A stretch of 64,000 bases of DNA from Arthrobacter sp. DNA4 (GCF_024362385.1 NZ_CP101466.1:1550001-1614000), one strand, 5' to 3'. Counted from the first letter of the stretch, positions 27,981 through 37,502 are shown. Made by a program: numbers and translations. The notes: a model not told the origin generated them from the letters alone.

Positions 27981-28737
27981 CGGAGGCCCCGAGCAGGTTG
28001 CCGATCACGAACGTTGCCGCGAGTGCCAGGGCCCCGCCCACCACCACGCGGACAGCGGCCCTGGTTTTCGAGCTGCCGCCAATCCAGGCACCGAGTGCAC
28101 CTGTCAGCGCCAGGGCCACCAGCACCGATACGAACGTCAGCGGGACCCGGATCCCCGGCGGTGGCAGCAGGATGGCCAGCATGGGCAGGATGGCGCCAAT
28201 GGTGAAGGCAATGGCTGAGGCGAAAGCCGCGTGCCAGGGGCTGACGATGTCCGCTTCGTCGATGTTGAGCTCGGCGGACAGGTGCGCTGCCAGGACATCG
28301 TGGGCCGTAAGCTCGCCGGCGACCTTGGCCGCAGTTTCCGGGGTGAGGCCCTTGGCCTGGTAGATGGCGGTCAGCTCGGCCAGTTCCGCTTCCGGATCTT
28401 CCGCCAGCTCGCGGCGCTCCTTCTCGATCAGGGCCCGCTGGCTGTCGCTTTGGCTGCTGACGGAAACATATTCGCCCAGCGCCATGGACACCGCACCGCC
28501 CACCACCCCGGCTACGCCCGCCGTGAGGATGGGGCCCAGCTCGGCGGTGGCCCCGGCCACGCCCACGACGATGGCGGCAACGGAGACGATGCCGTCGTTG
28601 GCGCCCAGGACACCGGCGCGCAGCCAGTTCAGCCGGTGCGCCGTGTCGTCGCCGTGCGGTTCCGTCTCCAGGTGGCGGTTCAGATCCGGGCCGTCTGCAT
28701 TGGTCCCCGGGGCATCGGCCGGTTCGTCCGCGTTCAT
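27970..28737 (-). CDS. VIT1/CCC1 family iron/manganese transporter
   Basis: About 255 residues. After a polar leader (MNADEPADAPGTNADG) comes the family core HRLNWLRAGVLGANDGIVSV with the first helix, GGAVSMALGEYVSVSSQSDSQ, and the long cytoplasmic Glu-rich metal-binding helices (EKERRELAEDPEAELAELTA, ETAAKVAGELTAHDVLAAHL). Further membrane helices follow at the C-terminus. It probably exports or sequesters Fe2+/Mn2+. The ATG at 28737 follows GAAGGG; the open frame further upstream looks non-coding. The next gene upstream, on the same strand, ends at 28839. Confidence 0.9.
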   Translation of the reverse strand: MNADEPADAPGTNADGPDLNRHLETEPHGDDTAHRLNWLRAGVLGANDGIVSVAAIVVGVAGATAELGPILTAGVAGVVGGAVSMALGEYVSVSSQSDSQRALIEKERRELAEDPEAELAELTAIYQAKGLTPETAAKVAGELTAHDVLAAHLSAELNIDEADIVSPWHAAFASAIAFTIGAILPMLAILLPPPGIRVPLTFVSVLVALALTGALGAWIGGSSKTRAAVRVVVGGALALAATFVIGNLLGASGVV

Positions 28738-28838
28738 CCCTTCAGCAAACCACCCCCGCCAGCCCAATGCCACCCTCCACAAGGCCTTCCTTCGAGAGCG
28801 GATCCAGGGTGGGAAAGGCGGCCCCTTCGCCACGGGGT

Positions 28839-30002
28839 TCAGGATGCAGCGGGCGACGGCGCCAGTCCGGTCCCGGTGGGACGGCCGGCCCCGGCGGGAA
28901 GGGCAGGCAGTTGCCCGATGTCCAGGGTCAGGCCCGGCACAGGCCCGGGGTCTGCTCCCCAGCGCAAGGCACGGCTTGCGGCGGAGCGAAGGGCTGCCAG
29001 GGCCCATATCCGGTCCTGGCCCTGCGAGACGGCCACAGCGTCGCCATACGAGGACAGCGTTGCCGCTTCAAGTTTGCCCAACCCGGCCGCCGGGGCAGCC
29101 AGGAAGCCCGGATCGAGGACGTATCCGGGCTGTTGCGGCACGGGGCCGCCGCAGGCCGCCCGGAGACGTTCCGCCGCGGCCGAAGCCAGCTCCTTGTGCG
29201 CGCCCAGGAATTCCGACGCCGGACCGGCCTCCGCGGGAGCGAGGCGGGGGAGCGCCGCCTGGTAGCCGTAGACGGCCTGCTGCTCGGCGGAAACGGCAGC
29301 GGCCAGGGCCTGGCGCGTGCCTGGGGGAGTGGCGGGCGCCGCGCTGTCCTTCGCGGACGGGGCTGAGGCGGACGGGCCTGAAGCGGCCGGGGACGATGTG
29401 GCCGGGACCGAAGGCGAGGGGCACGGAGAAGCGGCTGCTGGTGTCCCCGGCGCCTCGGCGTCCGGTCCTGGGGTTCCCTGCGGCGCGGGGACCCCGGTGG
29501 CAGCGGCAAGACGCCCGGCCGCGATGAGCTGCGCGGTGCCGACGCCCGCGAGGAGCCGTGCCATCCCGCCGTCGGCCGTTTCAGCGTCCCTGAGCCGGGT
29601 GGCCCCGCTGGTGGCCAGGGCCTGGACCAGCTCCGCGGCGTTTCGAGGACCGGCGGTGGAAGCTGCTGACGGGCCTGCCTGCGGCGAAGCCTGGGGGGAC
29701 CCGGCCGCGGGCCCGGTGGCGGAACCGGTCATGGAGGCCGCGCCCGGGGACATCAACGCCCTGGCCTGGATGGTCAGCAAGGTCACAACAGGGTCCACAG
29801 CGGTGGAATCCGCGGCGCCGGCGGAAGCGAGCTCCATTCCGGCGGCCCGCAGATCGAGGGCCGCACTGAGCGCTGCCGCCCGGGCCCGCTCGGAAAACGG
29901 AGGCTCGGCAGGGGCGGGTTTTTCCGCGGGAATCAGGGCGAAACCGAGGCTCAGGACAACCAGGGCAGCAAGGGCAAAGACGGCAAATCGGAACGGGCGC
30001 AT
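28839..30002 (-). CDS. DUF4439 (ferritin-like) exported protein
   Basis: About 387 residues from the ATG at 30002. A GTG at 30053 would add 17 residues ahead of the hydrophobic segment. The N-terminal signal/anchor helix is FRFAVFALAALVVLSLGFAL. Next come an alpha-helical Ala-rich region and a very long Pro/Ala/Ser linker (about residues 185-240). The C-terminal four-helix DUF4439 domain contains ALAAAVSAEQQAVYGYQAAL and SEFLGAHKELASAAAERLRA, whose Glu/His pattern is ferritin-like. It precedes the VIT1-type transporter gene on the same strand, so a link to metal handling is possible but unproven. Confidence 0.82.
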   Translation of the reverse strand: MRPFRFAVFALAALVVLSLGFALIPAEKPAPAEPPFSERARAAALSAALDLRAAGMELASAGAADSTAVDPVVTLLTIQARALMSPGAASMTGSATGPAAGSPQASPQAGPSAASTAGPRNAAELVQALATSGATRLRDAETADGGMARLLAGVGTAQLIAAGRLAAATGVPAPQGTPGPDAEAPGTPAAASPCPSPSVPATSSPAASGPSASAPSAKDSAAPATPPGTRQALAAAVSAEQQAVYGYQAALPRLAPAEAGPASEFLGAHKELASAAAERLRAACGGPVPQQPGYVLDPGFLAAPAAGLGKLEAATLSSYGDAVAVSQGQDRIWALAALRSAASRALRWGADPGPVPGLTLDIGQLPALPAGAGRPTGTGLAPSPAAS

Positions 30003-30142
30003 GCGGGGGCCGGTGTCCTGGCGGCGGGCTTTCACAACAGACAATGGTGTCACGCTGAGGGGGCACCCCGGTGCACCACTGGACCGGTAAAATAGCTACG
30101 CTAGTAAACACCACATCATCTATAGGGAGGGCGGTAAGCATC

Positions 30143-30754
30143 GTGAGCAATGCAGAAGCCACGGCTTCACCAGACCATACCGGTACGGGAAGCGGATCCG
30201 CGCCGGCCCACAATCCTGAAGCTGCCAGGCTCAGGGCCCTCCTGGAACCCGCAGTCCAGGCCAACCGACTGTACCTTGAGGATGTTGCCATCATCCCCGG
30301 CTCCCACCGGGTGGTCCACGTTGTGGTGGACCTGCCGCAGGAGGAGACCGGCGGGGTCAGCCTTGACGTCATCGCCGACATCTCCCGGGTGCTCTCTGAC
30401 GTGCTGGACAACGACCCAAACGACGACGGTAAGCCCTACGACCTCGAGGTGTCCTCACCCGGCGTCGGGCGTCCCCTGACCGAACCCCGGCACTGGCACC
30501 GCGCCCGCGGCCGGATGGTCAAGGTCAACGTCGTCCAGGGCGAAAACGTCACCGGCCGCATCCACGCCGTGGACGGCGGGGGAGTGACGCTTATCCCCGA
30601 GGTGCCCGTCAAGAAGGGCATGAAGCCACGGCAGGGTGACCCAGTAAAACTTCCTTTCGACAGGATCCGTAACGGAAAAGTCGAGATCGAATTCAGCCAC
30701 CTCCCGGAGGACGGTCTGGAACCTGAACACAATGGACCTTCTGAGGAGGCCTGA
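30143..30754 (+). CDS. rimP: Ribosome maturation factor RimP
   Basis: About 203 residues, longer than E. coli RimP because of a Ser/Ala leader. Core: [40 protein letters not shown], and [20 protein letters not shown], followed by the C-terminal SH3-like barrel. It is needed for 30S subunit maturation. The GTG at 30143 is preceded by AGGGAGGGCGG. A TAAAAT hexamer at 30088-30093 is a candidate -10. First gene of the conserved rimP-nusA-ylxR-infB-rbfA cluster. The stop overlaps nusA (TGATG). Confidence 0.93.
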   Translation: MSNAEATASPDHTGTGSGSAPAHNPEAARLRALLEPAVQANRLYLEDVAIIPGSHRVVHVVVDLPQEETGGVSLDVIADISRVLSDVLDNDPNDDGKPYDLEVSSPGVGRPLTEPRHWHRARGRMVKVNVVQGENVTGRIHAVDGGGVTLIPEVPVKKGMKPRQGDPVKLPFDRIRNGKVEIEFSHLPEDGLEPEHNGPSEEA

Positions 30755-31734
30755 TGGATATTGACATGAGCGCACTGAGACTTTTGGAGCGTGAGCGTGA
30801 AATCCCGCTGGACCTCCTGATCCCCACCATCGAGCAGGCGCTCCTGGTGGCCTACCACAAGTCACCCGGCGCCTTCGAAAAAGCACGCGCCGAACTGGAC
30901 CGCAAGAGCGGCCACGTGACCATTTGGGCTGTCGAGATTGACGACGACGGCGCTCCCATCGGCGAATTCGAGCACACCCCGGAGGGGTTCGGCCGCATCG
31001 CCGCCAGCACCGCCCGGCAGATCATCCTGCAGCGCCTCCGCGACGTTGAGGACGACAATGTCCTGGGCGAATTCAAGGGCCGCGAAGGCGAGCTGGTGTC
31101 CGGCACCATCCAGCAGGGCAACAACCCGCACATGATCCAGGTCAACCTCGGTTCGATCGAGGCTCTCCTGCCGCCGCCCGAGCAGGTTCCCGGTGAAAAG
31201 TACATCCACGGCAACCGGCTGCGCGCCCTGGTCATCGATGTGCACCGCGGCACCAAGGGCCCGTCCGTCACGCTGTCCCGGTCGCACCCGGGCCTGGTCC
31301 GGAAGCTCTTCGAACTCGAAGTACCCGAGATCGCCGACCACTCCGTGGAAATCGTGGCGCTGGCCCGCGAGGCCGGGCACCGCACCAAGATCGCCGTCAA
31401 GGCGAACACCCCGGGAATCAACGCCAAGGGTGCCTGCATCGGTGAAATGGGCTCCCGCGTCCGCGCCGTCATGACCGAGTTGAACGACGAAAAGATCGAC
31501 ATCGTCGACTTCAGCGAGAACCCGGCCACGTTCATTGCCAGCGCCCTTTCGCCGTCGCGCGTGAATTCGGTCACCATCACGGACGAAGCCACGCGCTCCG
31601 CCCGGGTGGTAGTCCCCGACTACCAGCTGTCCCTGGCCATCGGCAAGGAAGGCCAGAACGCCCGCCTGGCGGCCAAGCTGACCGGGTGGCGCATCGACAT
31701 CGTCTCCGACGCCGCGGGCAACCGCGATAAGTGA
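30754..31734 (+). CDS. nusA: Transcription termination/antitermination factor NusA
   Basis: 326 residues, the short actinobacterial form without C-terminal acidic repeats. N-terminal RNA-polymerase-binding domain ([20 protein letters not shown]), S1 domain ([20 protein letters not shown]), then KH1 and KH2 domains with [22 protein letters not shown] and [28 protein letters not shown] lies 4 bases before the ATG. It starts inside the rimP stop. Confidence 0.95.
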   Translation: MDIDMSALRLLEREREIPLDLLIPTIEQALLVAYHKSPGAFEKARAELDRKSGHVTIWAVEIDDDGAPIGEFEHTPEGFGRIAASTARQIILQRLRDVEDDNVLGEFKGREGELVSGTIQQGNNPHMIQVNLGSIEALLPPPEQVPGEKYIHGNRLRALVIDVHRGTKGPSVTLSRSHPGLVRKLFELEVPEIADHSVEIVALAREAGHRTKIAVKANTPGINAKGACIGEMGSRVRAVMTELNDEKIDIVDFSENPATFIASALSPSRVNSVTITDEATRSARVVVPDYQLSLAIGKEGQNARLAAKLTGWRIDIVSDAAGNRDK

Positions 31735-31744
31735 GGTCCGGGCA

Positions 31745-31773
31745 GGGTGGCTGATGCACCGCACCAGCCACCC
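31745..31773 (+). terminator. Hairpin after nusA, possible terminator or attenuator
   Basis: Perfect 9-base stem GGGTGGCTG (31745-31753) / CAGCCACCC (31765-31773) with an 11-base loop, 10 bases past the nusA stop. No U-tract follows, so partial read-through to infB is likely. Confidence 0.45.
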
Positions 31774-31801
31774 GGTTTCGGGCAGAACGGCCCTGAGGGG
31801 C

Positions 31802-31807
31802 TAGAAT
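31802..31807 (+). promoter_or_regulatory. Candidate internal promoter -10 for ylxR-infB
   Basis: TAGAAT within an A-rich patch (ctagaatagataagacc) after the nusA hairpin and about 105 bases before ylxR. No convincing -35. It would let infB be made independently of rimP-nusA. Confidence 0.35.
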
Positions 31808-31913
31808 AGATAAGACCGCGCCTAACGGCCGGTAGCCGTGTGCCTTGGGCGTGCTCGTTTCCGTGACTGCGGAAACGGTAAAACCTGCGGCCAGCAGAAG
31901 GAACGTCAGGACG

Positions 31914-32261
31914 ATGACCGTGGCAGAAATGCTTTCCACCGGGAATCAGCCCCAACGTACCTGCATCGGCTGCCGGAAGAAGGGGCCGCGGTCGCAGTTG
32001 CTCCGGCTCGTCGCCGAAGGCAGCGGGTCAACCGCTGTCCTGGTGGATGAACGACGCCGGATGGCTGGCCGGGGTGCATGGCTGCACCCCAGCGCATCGT
32101 GCCTGGCTCTGGCGATCAAGCGGCGAGCATTCGGACGTGCCCTCCAGGGCGCAACCGGGACCGCCGCCGTCGAACACCGGATCACGTCAGGCCCGAACGT
32201 TGACGCCGCCCCGGTGGCTGCAACACCAACCGTCCAACCTGAAAGCGGGTCAGAAATCTGA
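31914..32261 (+). CDS. ylxR: YlxR (DUF448) family RNA-binding protein
   Basis: 115 residues. The hallmark RTCIGCRKKGPRSQLLRLV near the N-terminus is followed by VDERRRMAGRGAWLHPSASC and the KRRAFGRAL basic helix. The ATG at 31914 has AGGA 3 bases upstream and AAGGA 11 upstream; an open GTG further up would add 23 residues. YlxR proteins sit between nusA and infB in most Gram-positives and have been linked to RNase P or nucleoid functions. The Ala/Thr tail after residue 85 is not conserved. Confidence 0.88.
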   Translation: MTVAEMLSTGNQPQRTCIGCRKKGPRSQLLRLVAEGSGSTAVLVDERRRMAGRGAWLHPSASCLALAIKRRAFGRALQGATGTAAVEHRITSGPNVDAAPVAATPTVQPESGSEI

Positions 32262-32413
32262 TGGAAACCCGATGAGTTCCCAGCGATGAGTGCGTAACGA
32301 TGACAACTTTGTTGCGCTCTGCAATGGGCCCCTTCGCATCAACAGCGGCTGGGGTCCGCAGTAAGAAGTAGACGGTTCGTGCCTGGCTCGGTGCGGACCG
32401 AGACAGGAGAAAT

Positions 32414-35332
32414 GTGGCCAAGGTCCGCGTACATGAGCTCGCCAAAGAGCTCGGTATAACTTCCAAAGATGCAGTGACAAAACTGCAGGAACTGGGCGAA
32501 TTCGTTCGCTCCGCCTCGTCAACCATCGAGGCCCCCGTTGTGCGTAAACTGCGCAACGCCTTCCCCGACGCTGCCGCAAAGTCGGCAGCACCGGCCGCAG
32601 CGCCCGCCGCTGCCCCCAAGGCACCCGCTCCCGCAGCAGGTACCCGTCCTTCAGCCCCGGCTCCCGGCCCGGCTGCGCCCAAGGCTCCGGCCCCCAAGGC
32701 TGAGGCCCCGGCTCCGGCCGCCCCCGCCGAGCCCGCTGCCAAGGAAGCTGCACCGGCAGCGCCGGCTCCCGCCGCGCCTGCCGCTCCCGCAGCACCGTCT
32801 GCGGGTGCTCCTTCCACGGGTGCCAAGCCCGGTGCACGCCCGGCCCCCAAGGCCGAGACCCCGGCTCCCTCCGCCCGTCCGGGTGGAACAACACCGGGCG
32901 CCTCCGGTCCCCGTCCCGGCGGACCCCGTCCGGGCAACAACCCCTTCGCCACTTCCCAGGGCATGCCCCGGGGCCGCGGCGGAGACAGTGAGCGCGCCCC
33001 CCGCCCCGGCAACAACCCGTTCGCCACCTCGCAGGGCATGCCCCGTCCCGGCGGCAGCCGCACCGACGGCGACCGTCCCGGTGGGCCGCGCCCCGCAGCA
33101 GGTGCAGGCGGACCGCGTCCCGGTGGGCCGCGTCCCGCAGCCGGTGCCGGTGGGCCCCGCCCCGCCGCAGGTGCAGGCGGACCCCGTCCGGGTGCACCGC
33201 GTCCCGGTGGTCCCCGTCCCACGCCCGGCATGATGCCCAACCGCACTGAGCGTCCCGCACCCGCGGGTGCAGGCCGTCCCGGCGGCGGCCGCGGTCCCGG
33301 ACGCCCCGGTGGCGCTCCCGGCACCGGTGGTCCCGGTGGTGGCGGCGGTGCTCCCGCCGGCGGCGGTTTCGGCAAGGGCGGCCGCGGTCGCGGCGGCACC
33401 CAGGGTGCATTCGGCAAGGGCGGCGCAGGCCGTGGCAAGCAGCGCAAGTCCAAGCGCGCAAAGCGCCAGGAACTTGAGCAGATGAGTGCCCCGTCGCTGG
33501 GTGGCGTGAGCGTACCCCGCGGCGACGGCAACACCGTCATCCGGCTTCGCCGTGGCTCGTCCATCACGGACTTCGCCGACAAGATCGAGGCAAACCCCGC
33601 CGCACTGGTCACCGTGCTGTTCCACCTCGGTGAAATGGCCACGGCCACCCAGTCGCTGGACGAAGAGACCTTCGCCCTGCTTGGCGAGGAACTGGGCTAC
33701 AAGCTCCAGGTTGTCTCGCCGGAGGACGAGGAGCGCGAGCTGCTCTCCGGCTTCGACATCGACTTCGACGCTGAGCTCGAAGCCGAAGGCGACGACGACC
33801 TTGAGGCACGTCCTCCAGTAGTCACCGTCATGGGCCACGTCGACCACGGTAAGACCCGGCTGCTCGATGCCATCCGCAAGTCCGACGTCATGGCCGTCGA
33901 ACACGGCGGCATTACCCAGCACATCGGTGCCTACCAGGTCACTCACAACCATGAGGGTAATGACCGCAAGATCACCTTCATCGATACACCGGGCCACGAG
34001 GCGTTCACCGCCATGCGTGCCCGTGGTGCCAAGGTCACCGACATCGCCATCCTGGTGGTCGCAGCCGATGACGGCGTCATGCCCCAGACCGTTGAGGCCC
34101 TCAACCACGCCCAGGCGGCCAACGTGCCGATCGTCGTGGCCGTGAACAAGATCGACAAGGAAGGCGCCAACCCGGACAAGGTCCGCGGCCAGCTGACCGA
34201 GTACGGCCTGGTTCCCGAGGAATACGGTGGCGACACCATGTTCGTGGAGGTCTCTGCCCGCCAGAACCTCAACATCGACGAGCTGCTCGAGGCTGTCCTG
34301 CTCACCGCGGACGCTGCCCTGGACATGCGCGCCAACCCGAACAAGGACGCCCGCGGCATCGCGATCGAAGCCAACCTGGACAAGGGCCGCGGTGCTGTTG
34401 CCACCGTCCTGGTCCAGTCCGGCACCCTGCGCGTCGGCGACACCATCGTGGCAGGCACGGCCCACGGCCGCGTCCGTGCGATGTTCGACGACGACGGCAG
34501 CGCCCTGACCGAGGCCGGCCCGTCCCGCCCCGTCCAGGTGCTGGGTCTGTCCAACGTGCCGCGCGCCGGCGACACCTTCTTCGTGACCGCTGACGAGCGC
34601 ACCGCCCGCCAGATCGCCGAGAAGCGTGAAGCAGCCGACCGCAACGCCGCCCTGGCCAAGCGCCGCAAGCGCATCAGCCTGGAAGACTTCGACCAGGCCG
34701 TCGCCGAAGGCAAGATCGACACCCTCAACCTCATCCTCAAGGGTGACGTGTCCGGTGCCGTGGAAGCCCTCGAAGACGCGCTGCTCAAGATCGACGTCGG
34801 CGAAGGCGTGCAGCTGCGCGTCATCCACCGCGGTGTGGGTGCCATCACCCAGAACGACGTCAACCTGGCAACGGTCGACTCCGCCGTCATCATCGGCTTC
34901 AACGTCAAGCCCGCCGAGCGGGTTGCCGAACTGGCAGACCGCGAAGGCGTGGACATGCGCTTCTACTCCGTCATCTACGCAGCAATCGATGACATCGAGA
35001 TGGCGCTCAAGGGCATGCTCAAGCCGGAATACGAAGAAGTCCAGCTCGGCACCGCCGAGGTCCGCGAAGTCTTCCGCTCCTCCAAGTTCGGAAACATCGC
35101 CGGCTCGATCGTCCGCTCGGGCATCATCCGCCGCAACGCCAAGGCACGCGTCAGCCGCGACGGCAAGATCATCGGTGACAACCTCACCGTTGAGTCGCTC
35201 AAGCGCTTCAAGGACGACGCCACCGAGGTCCGCACGGACTTCGAATGTGGTATCGGTCTGGGGTCGTACAACGACGTCACCGAAGGCGACATCATCGAGA
35301 CCTTCGAGATGCGCGAGAAGCCGCGCGTCTAA
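32414..35332 (+). CDS. infB: Translation initiation factor IF-2
   Basis: 972 residues. A short conserved N-terminal helix ([19 protein letters not shown]) is followed by about 330 residues of low complexity: first Ala/Pro-rich (residues about 55-160), then Gly/Pro/Arg-rich with [13 protein letters not shown] occurring twice. Then come the conserved IF2 region and the G domain from about residue 468: [10 protein letters not shown] (G1), [15 protein letters not shown] (G3), [10 protein letters not shown] (G4). Domains II-IV end in [18 protein letters not shown]. It delivers fMet-tRNA to the 30S subunit. The GTG at 32414 follows AGGAGA. Confidence 0.96.
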   Translation: MAKVRVHELAKELGITSKDAVTKLQELGEFVRSASSTIEAPVVRKLRNAFPDAAAKSAAPAAAPAAAPKAPAPAAGTRPSAPAPGPAAPKAPAPKAEAPAPAAPAEPAAKEAAPAAPAPAAPAAPAAPSAGAPSTGAKPGARPAPKAETPAPSARPGGTTPGASGPRPGGPRPGNNPFATSQGMPRGRGGDSERAPRPGNNPFATSQGMPRPGGSRTDGDRPGGPRPAAGAGGPRPGGPRPAAGAGGPRPAAGAGGPRPGAPRPGGPRPTPGMMPNRTERPAPAGAGRPGGGRGPGRPGGAPGTGGPGGGGGAPAGGGFGKGGRGRGGTQGAFGKGGAGRGKQRKSKRAKRQELEQMSAPSLGGVSVPRGDGNTVIRLRRGSSITDFADKIEANPAALVTVLFHLGEMATATQSLDEETFALLGEELGYKLQVVSPEDEERELLSGFDIDFDAELEAEGDDDLEARPPVVTVMGHVDHGKTRLLDAIRKSDVMAVEHGGITQHIGAYQVTHNHEGNDRKITFIDTPGHEAFTAMRARGAKVTDIAILVVAADDGVMPQTVEALNHAQAANVPIVVAVNKIDKEGANPDKVRGQLTEYGLVPEEYGGDTMFVEVSARQNLNIDELLEAVLLTADAALDMRANPNKDARGIAIEANLDKGRGAVATVLVQSGTLRVGDTIVAGTAHGRVRAMFDDDGSALTEAGPSRPVQVLGLSNVPRAGDTFFVTADERTARQIAEKREAADRNAALAKRRKRISLEDFDQAVAEGKIDTLNLILKGDVSGAVEALEDALLKIDVGEGVQLRVIHRGVGAITQNDVNLATVDSAVIIGFNVKPAERVAELADREGVDMRFYSVIYAAIDDIEMALKGMLKPEYEEVQLGTAEVREVFRSSKFGNIAGSIVRSGIIRRNAKARVSRDGKIIGDNLTVESLKRFKDDATEVRTDFECGIGLGSYNDVTEGDIIETFEMREKPRV
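32580..33440 (+). repeat. Low-complexity repeat region in infB
   Basis: Degenerate tandem repeats encode Ala/Pro stretches, then [19 protein letters not shown] units and two copies of a 13-residue [13 protein letters not shown] block (around 32934 and 33012). In-frame, typical of long actinobacterial IF-2 linkers, and prone to length variation. Confidence 0.8.
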
Positions 35333-35373
35333 GCTGGTCCGCCTTCGGGCAGTCAGCAGTGCCAGGTGCGGGG

Positions 35374-35492
35374 CCGTTGGATTTTTCCGGCGGCCCCGCC
35401 CCTTCGCTGGGCGGCAAAGGATCTTGCGATCCTTTGCCGCCCAGCTCCGGCAGGCCCGATGCCACTCCCAGGCCGCCGGAAAAATCCAACGG
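35374..35492. repeat. Nested inverted repeat (22-bp and 18-bp perfect stems) between infB and rbfA
   Basis: The outer arms 35374-35395 and 35471-35492 are perfect 22-base inverse complements. Inside, 35406-35423 and 35428-35445 form a perfect 18-base hairpin with a TTGC loop. A smaller GGCA (35449-35452) / TGCC (35460-35463) hairpin fills the rest. As RNA this is a closed three-way junction. It sits 42 bases past infB and 128 before rbfA. There is no U-tract after it and no ORF inside. It could be a processing or termination structure, a small RNA, or a miniature palindromic element. Confidence 0.85.
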
Positions 35493-35508
35493 AGGTCCGT
35501 CGTCCACT

Positions 35509-35545
35509 CGCCTCAGCGCGTGGCAACCGCCTCAAGTGCGTGGCA
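35509..35545 (+). repeat. Imperfect direct repeat CGCCTCA-(AG)CGCGTGGCA
   Basis: CGCCTCAGCGCGTGGCA (35509-35525) is followed after two bases by CGCCTCAAGTGCGTGGCA (35528-35545). It lies between the nested palindrome and rbfA. Purpose unknown. Confidence 0.6.
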
Positions 35546-35619
35546 GATAACTGAAACGTGCCCTGGCAGCCTTCGCCGCCGTCGTACGTCCCAAATTTTT
35601 CTTCTTATAGGAGTTGTTC

Positions 35620-36129
35620 ATGGCTGATCCGGCACGTGCTGCCAAGTTGGCGCAGCGGATTAAGGTTGTTGTTGCTGAGGCTCTGGGCCGGAAGGTCAAG
35701 GATCCTCGGCTGGAGGGCATTACTGTTACTGATGCCCGCGTGACCAATGATCTGCAGCACGCCACTGTTTACTACACCGTCTTTGGTGACCAGGCCGTCC
35801 AGGCTGATGCCGCCAAGGGGCTTGAGAAGGCCAAGGGTGTGCTCCGCCAGGAGGTGGGCCGGAACATCACCGTACGCCTGACCCCCACCCTTGAGTTCGT
35901 GGCCGACCAGATTCCGGTCAACGCCTCCAACCTGGAGGAACTGCTGCGGGAGGCCCGCAAGCGTGACGCCGAGGTTGCCGCCCTTGCCGCCAACGCCCGG
36001 CACGCAGGCGACGCCGACCCGTACAAGACCGATGCGTCCGGTGACGTGGAAATCGACGAGGACGACTTCGACGAAGAGGACCTGGACCTCACCGACGACG
36101 AGGACCTTGACGAGGACGGCCACAAGTAA
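35620..36129 (+). CDS. rbfA: 30S ribosome-binding factor RbfA
   Basis: 169 residues. KH-like core: ADPARAAKLAQRIKVVVAEAL, VKDPRLEGITVTDARVTNDL, HATVYYTVFGD and VRLTPTLEFVADQIPVNASN. The C-terminal tail is strongly acidic (DEDDFDEEDLDLTDDEDLDE), an extension common in actinobacteria. AGGAG lies 6 bases before the ATG at 35620. It assists 16S 5'-end maturation. Last gene of the rimP-to-rbfA cluster, and probably served by its own transcript end or start given the palindromic spacer upstream. Confidence 0.94.
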   Translation: MADPARAAKLAQRIKVVVAEALGRKVKDPRLEGITVTDARVTNDLQHATVYYTVFGDQAVQADAAKGLEKAKGVLRQEVGRNITVRLTPTLEFVADQIPVNASNLEELLREARKRDAEVAALAANARHAGDADPYKTDASGDVEIDEDDFDEEDLDLTDDEDLDEDGHK

Positions 36130-36139
36130 AGACGCACAC

Positions 36140-36168
36140 CAGGGCCCGGGAACGCATCCCGGGCCCTG
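36140..36168. terminator. Terminator hairpin between convergent rbfA and beta-propeller gene
   Basis: Perfect 12-base stem CAGGGCCCGGGA (36140-36151) / TCCCGGGCCCTG (36157-36168) with a 5-base loop, 10 bases after the rbfA stop. It is followed by atgcatttaat, a weakly U-rich tract. Confidence 0.75.
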
Positions 36169-36213
36169 ATGCATTTAATCCCCGCCGTGCCCTGCCGGCG
36201 CGGGAGGCTGCCG

Positions 36214-37341
36214 CTACCGGAGGTCGGCCTTGATGACCTTGCCCGCAGGCGGCTGCGACGGGTCACCCAGGGCGTCGATGGTGGCGTAGAGCGTATGGCC
36301 GCTGATGTCGACATCTGCCGGCATGTTCACCGCCAGGAATTGGGAGCGGTCCCCGTCACAGGTGAACTTCAGGATCTCGCCGCCGAACAGCGATGCCACA
36401 TAGACATCACCGTTGCCTGCAACGGCCAGGCCTGTGGGGCTGAGGATGTCCTCTGCCCAGAGGTCGGTGTCGCCGTTCCACGGATTGATCCTGAAGATGG
36501 CACCGCGGGCCCCGAGTTCAGGTCCTTCCGGGCCGCCCGGCAGGGACGTCACATACAGCATCCCGTCAGGTCCGATCCCCACATCCGTGGGAACCGGTTC
36601 GAAGGCATACTCATGGCCCACCACGCACGCGGGCACCTCCACCGTGTTTCCCATCATGTCCGTGGGAATCCGCAGACCCGCCGGAACCACGGCCGGGCGC
36701 GGCGGCAGCACGGCGACGGTGTCGATATCACCGGTTTTCAGGTTCACCTTGAGCACGGCGTTCATGCCTGCATCCGCAACGTAGGCAGTGTTGTCGCGGA
36801 CCGCGAGCGCATACGGATGGGAATCCACGATGCCCTTGTAGCTGGGAGGCGGGAACTCCGGCCACGCCGCGAGGCACTGGGCGCTGACGTCGTCGCCGAA
36901 TCCGTAGTGCTGGTCACCGTCGGGGTTATGGCTCCGCTCGTAATCGGCAAAATCGGCGATGGTCTCAACATCACCCCGGGCATCGATGGACTTCAGGTAC
37001 CCGTGCAGCCCTGCGGGGTCACCCTGGCCGTCGCCCACGCTTTCAAGGAAGTACGTCGTGCTGCCGCGGGTGTCGGCCCCGGCCACCTCCCAACCTTGGG
37101 GTGTGTCCGTGGAAAGGTCTTCCGTGGACCCGTCACGGTCGATCCGGGTGAGCTTCCCGGCGAAATCCTGGGACACCAGGACCGATTTCCCGGGTCCGGC
37201 AGTGACATGCAGCGGCGAGACGAAGCCTCCTGCAAGCACATCGTAATCCGGCGTTTTGGCGGAAGCGGCGGCGGGGCCTGCGGACGCGATGGCAGCGGCC
37301 GAGGCCGCCATACAGGCTAAGAGTGCGAGTCTTTTGTTCAT
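36214..37341 (-). CDS. ScyD/ScyE-like secreted beta-propeller protein
   Basis: About 375 residues. A signal peptide (MNKRLALLACMAASAAAIAS, cleavage after the AAASA region) precedes a six-bladed NHL/SMP-30-like propeller. Repeated blade motifs include GGFVSPLHVTAGPGKSVLVS, PYALAVRDNTAYVADAGMNA, VPTDVGIGPDGMLYVTSLPG and SPTGLAVAGNGDVYVASLFG. The ScyD/ScyE name comes from cyanobacterial scytonemin-cluster proteins; function in actinobacteria is unknown. The ATG at 37341 is preceded by GGAG at 6 bases. An open frame extends 19 codons further up but lacks signal-peptide character. Confidence 0.85.
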   Translation of the reverse strand: MNKRLALLACMAASAAAIASAGPAAASAKTPDYDVLAGGFVSPLHVTAGPGKSVLVSQDFAGKLTRIDRDGSTEDLSTDTPQGWEVAGADTRGSTTYFLESVGDGQGDPAGLHGYLKSIDARGDVETIADFADYERSHNPDGDQHYGFGDDVSAQCLAAWPEFPPPSYKGIVDSHPYALAVRDNTAYVADAGMNAVLKVNLKTGDIDTVAVLPPRPAVVPAGLRIPTDMMGNTVEVPACVVGHEYAFEPVPTDVGIGPDGMLYVTSLPGGPEGPELGARGAIFRINPWNGDTDLWAEDILSPTGLAVAGNGDVYVASLFGGEILKFTCDGDRSQFLAVNMPADVDISGHTLYATIDALGDPSQPPAGKVIKADLR

Positions 37342-37382
37342 TGGGTACTCCGGGGTGCGGGCCCTTGCGGGCTGGATATGGA

Positions 37383-37396
37383 GCCTCCGCGGAGGC
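37383..37396. promoter_or_regulatory. Perfect 14-bp palindrome upstream of the beta-propeller gene
   Basis: GCCTCCGCGGAGGC, 42 bases upstream of the minus-strand start at 37341 and in the divergent spacer with the deaminase gene. Candidate operator or leader hairpin. Confidence 0.4.
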
Positions 37397-37502
37397 AAAA
37401 TGGATCCCCCGGGCGCAAGCGTAGGCCCCTACCGGCTGGTAGCGGTTGGGGGCAGCTCCCCTTTTTGGCCCCCTTTCCATCCCCCTGCGGGGCGCCCGTG
37501 GC

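Noticed and set aside
27970..29007. A longer N-terminal form of the VIT1-type transporter starting near 29007
   Set aside because: The extra 90 residues are Arg/Pro-rich, overlap the end of the DUF4439 gene and precede a good ATG with GAAGGG.
32580..33440. CRISPR-like periodic repeats
   Set aside because: The repeats are in-frame coding for Pro/Gly/Arg in IF-2, with no constant-length spacers.
32651..34828. A 725-codon antisense frame across infB
   Set aside because: Composition is the complement of the IF-2 coding repeats (Thr/Gly/Ala runs) and no protein family is recognisable.
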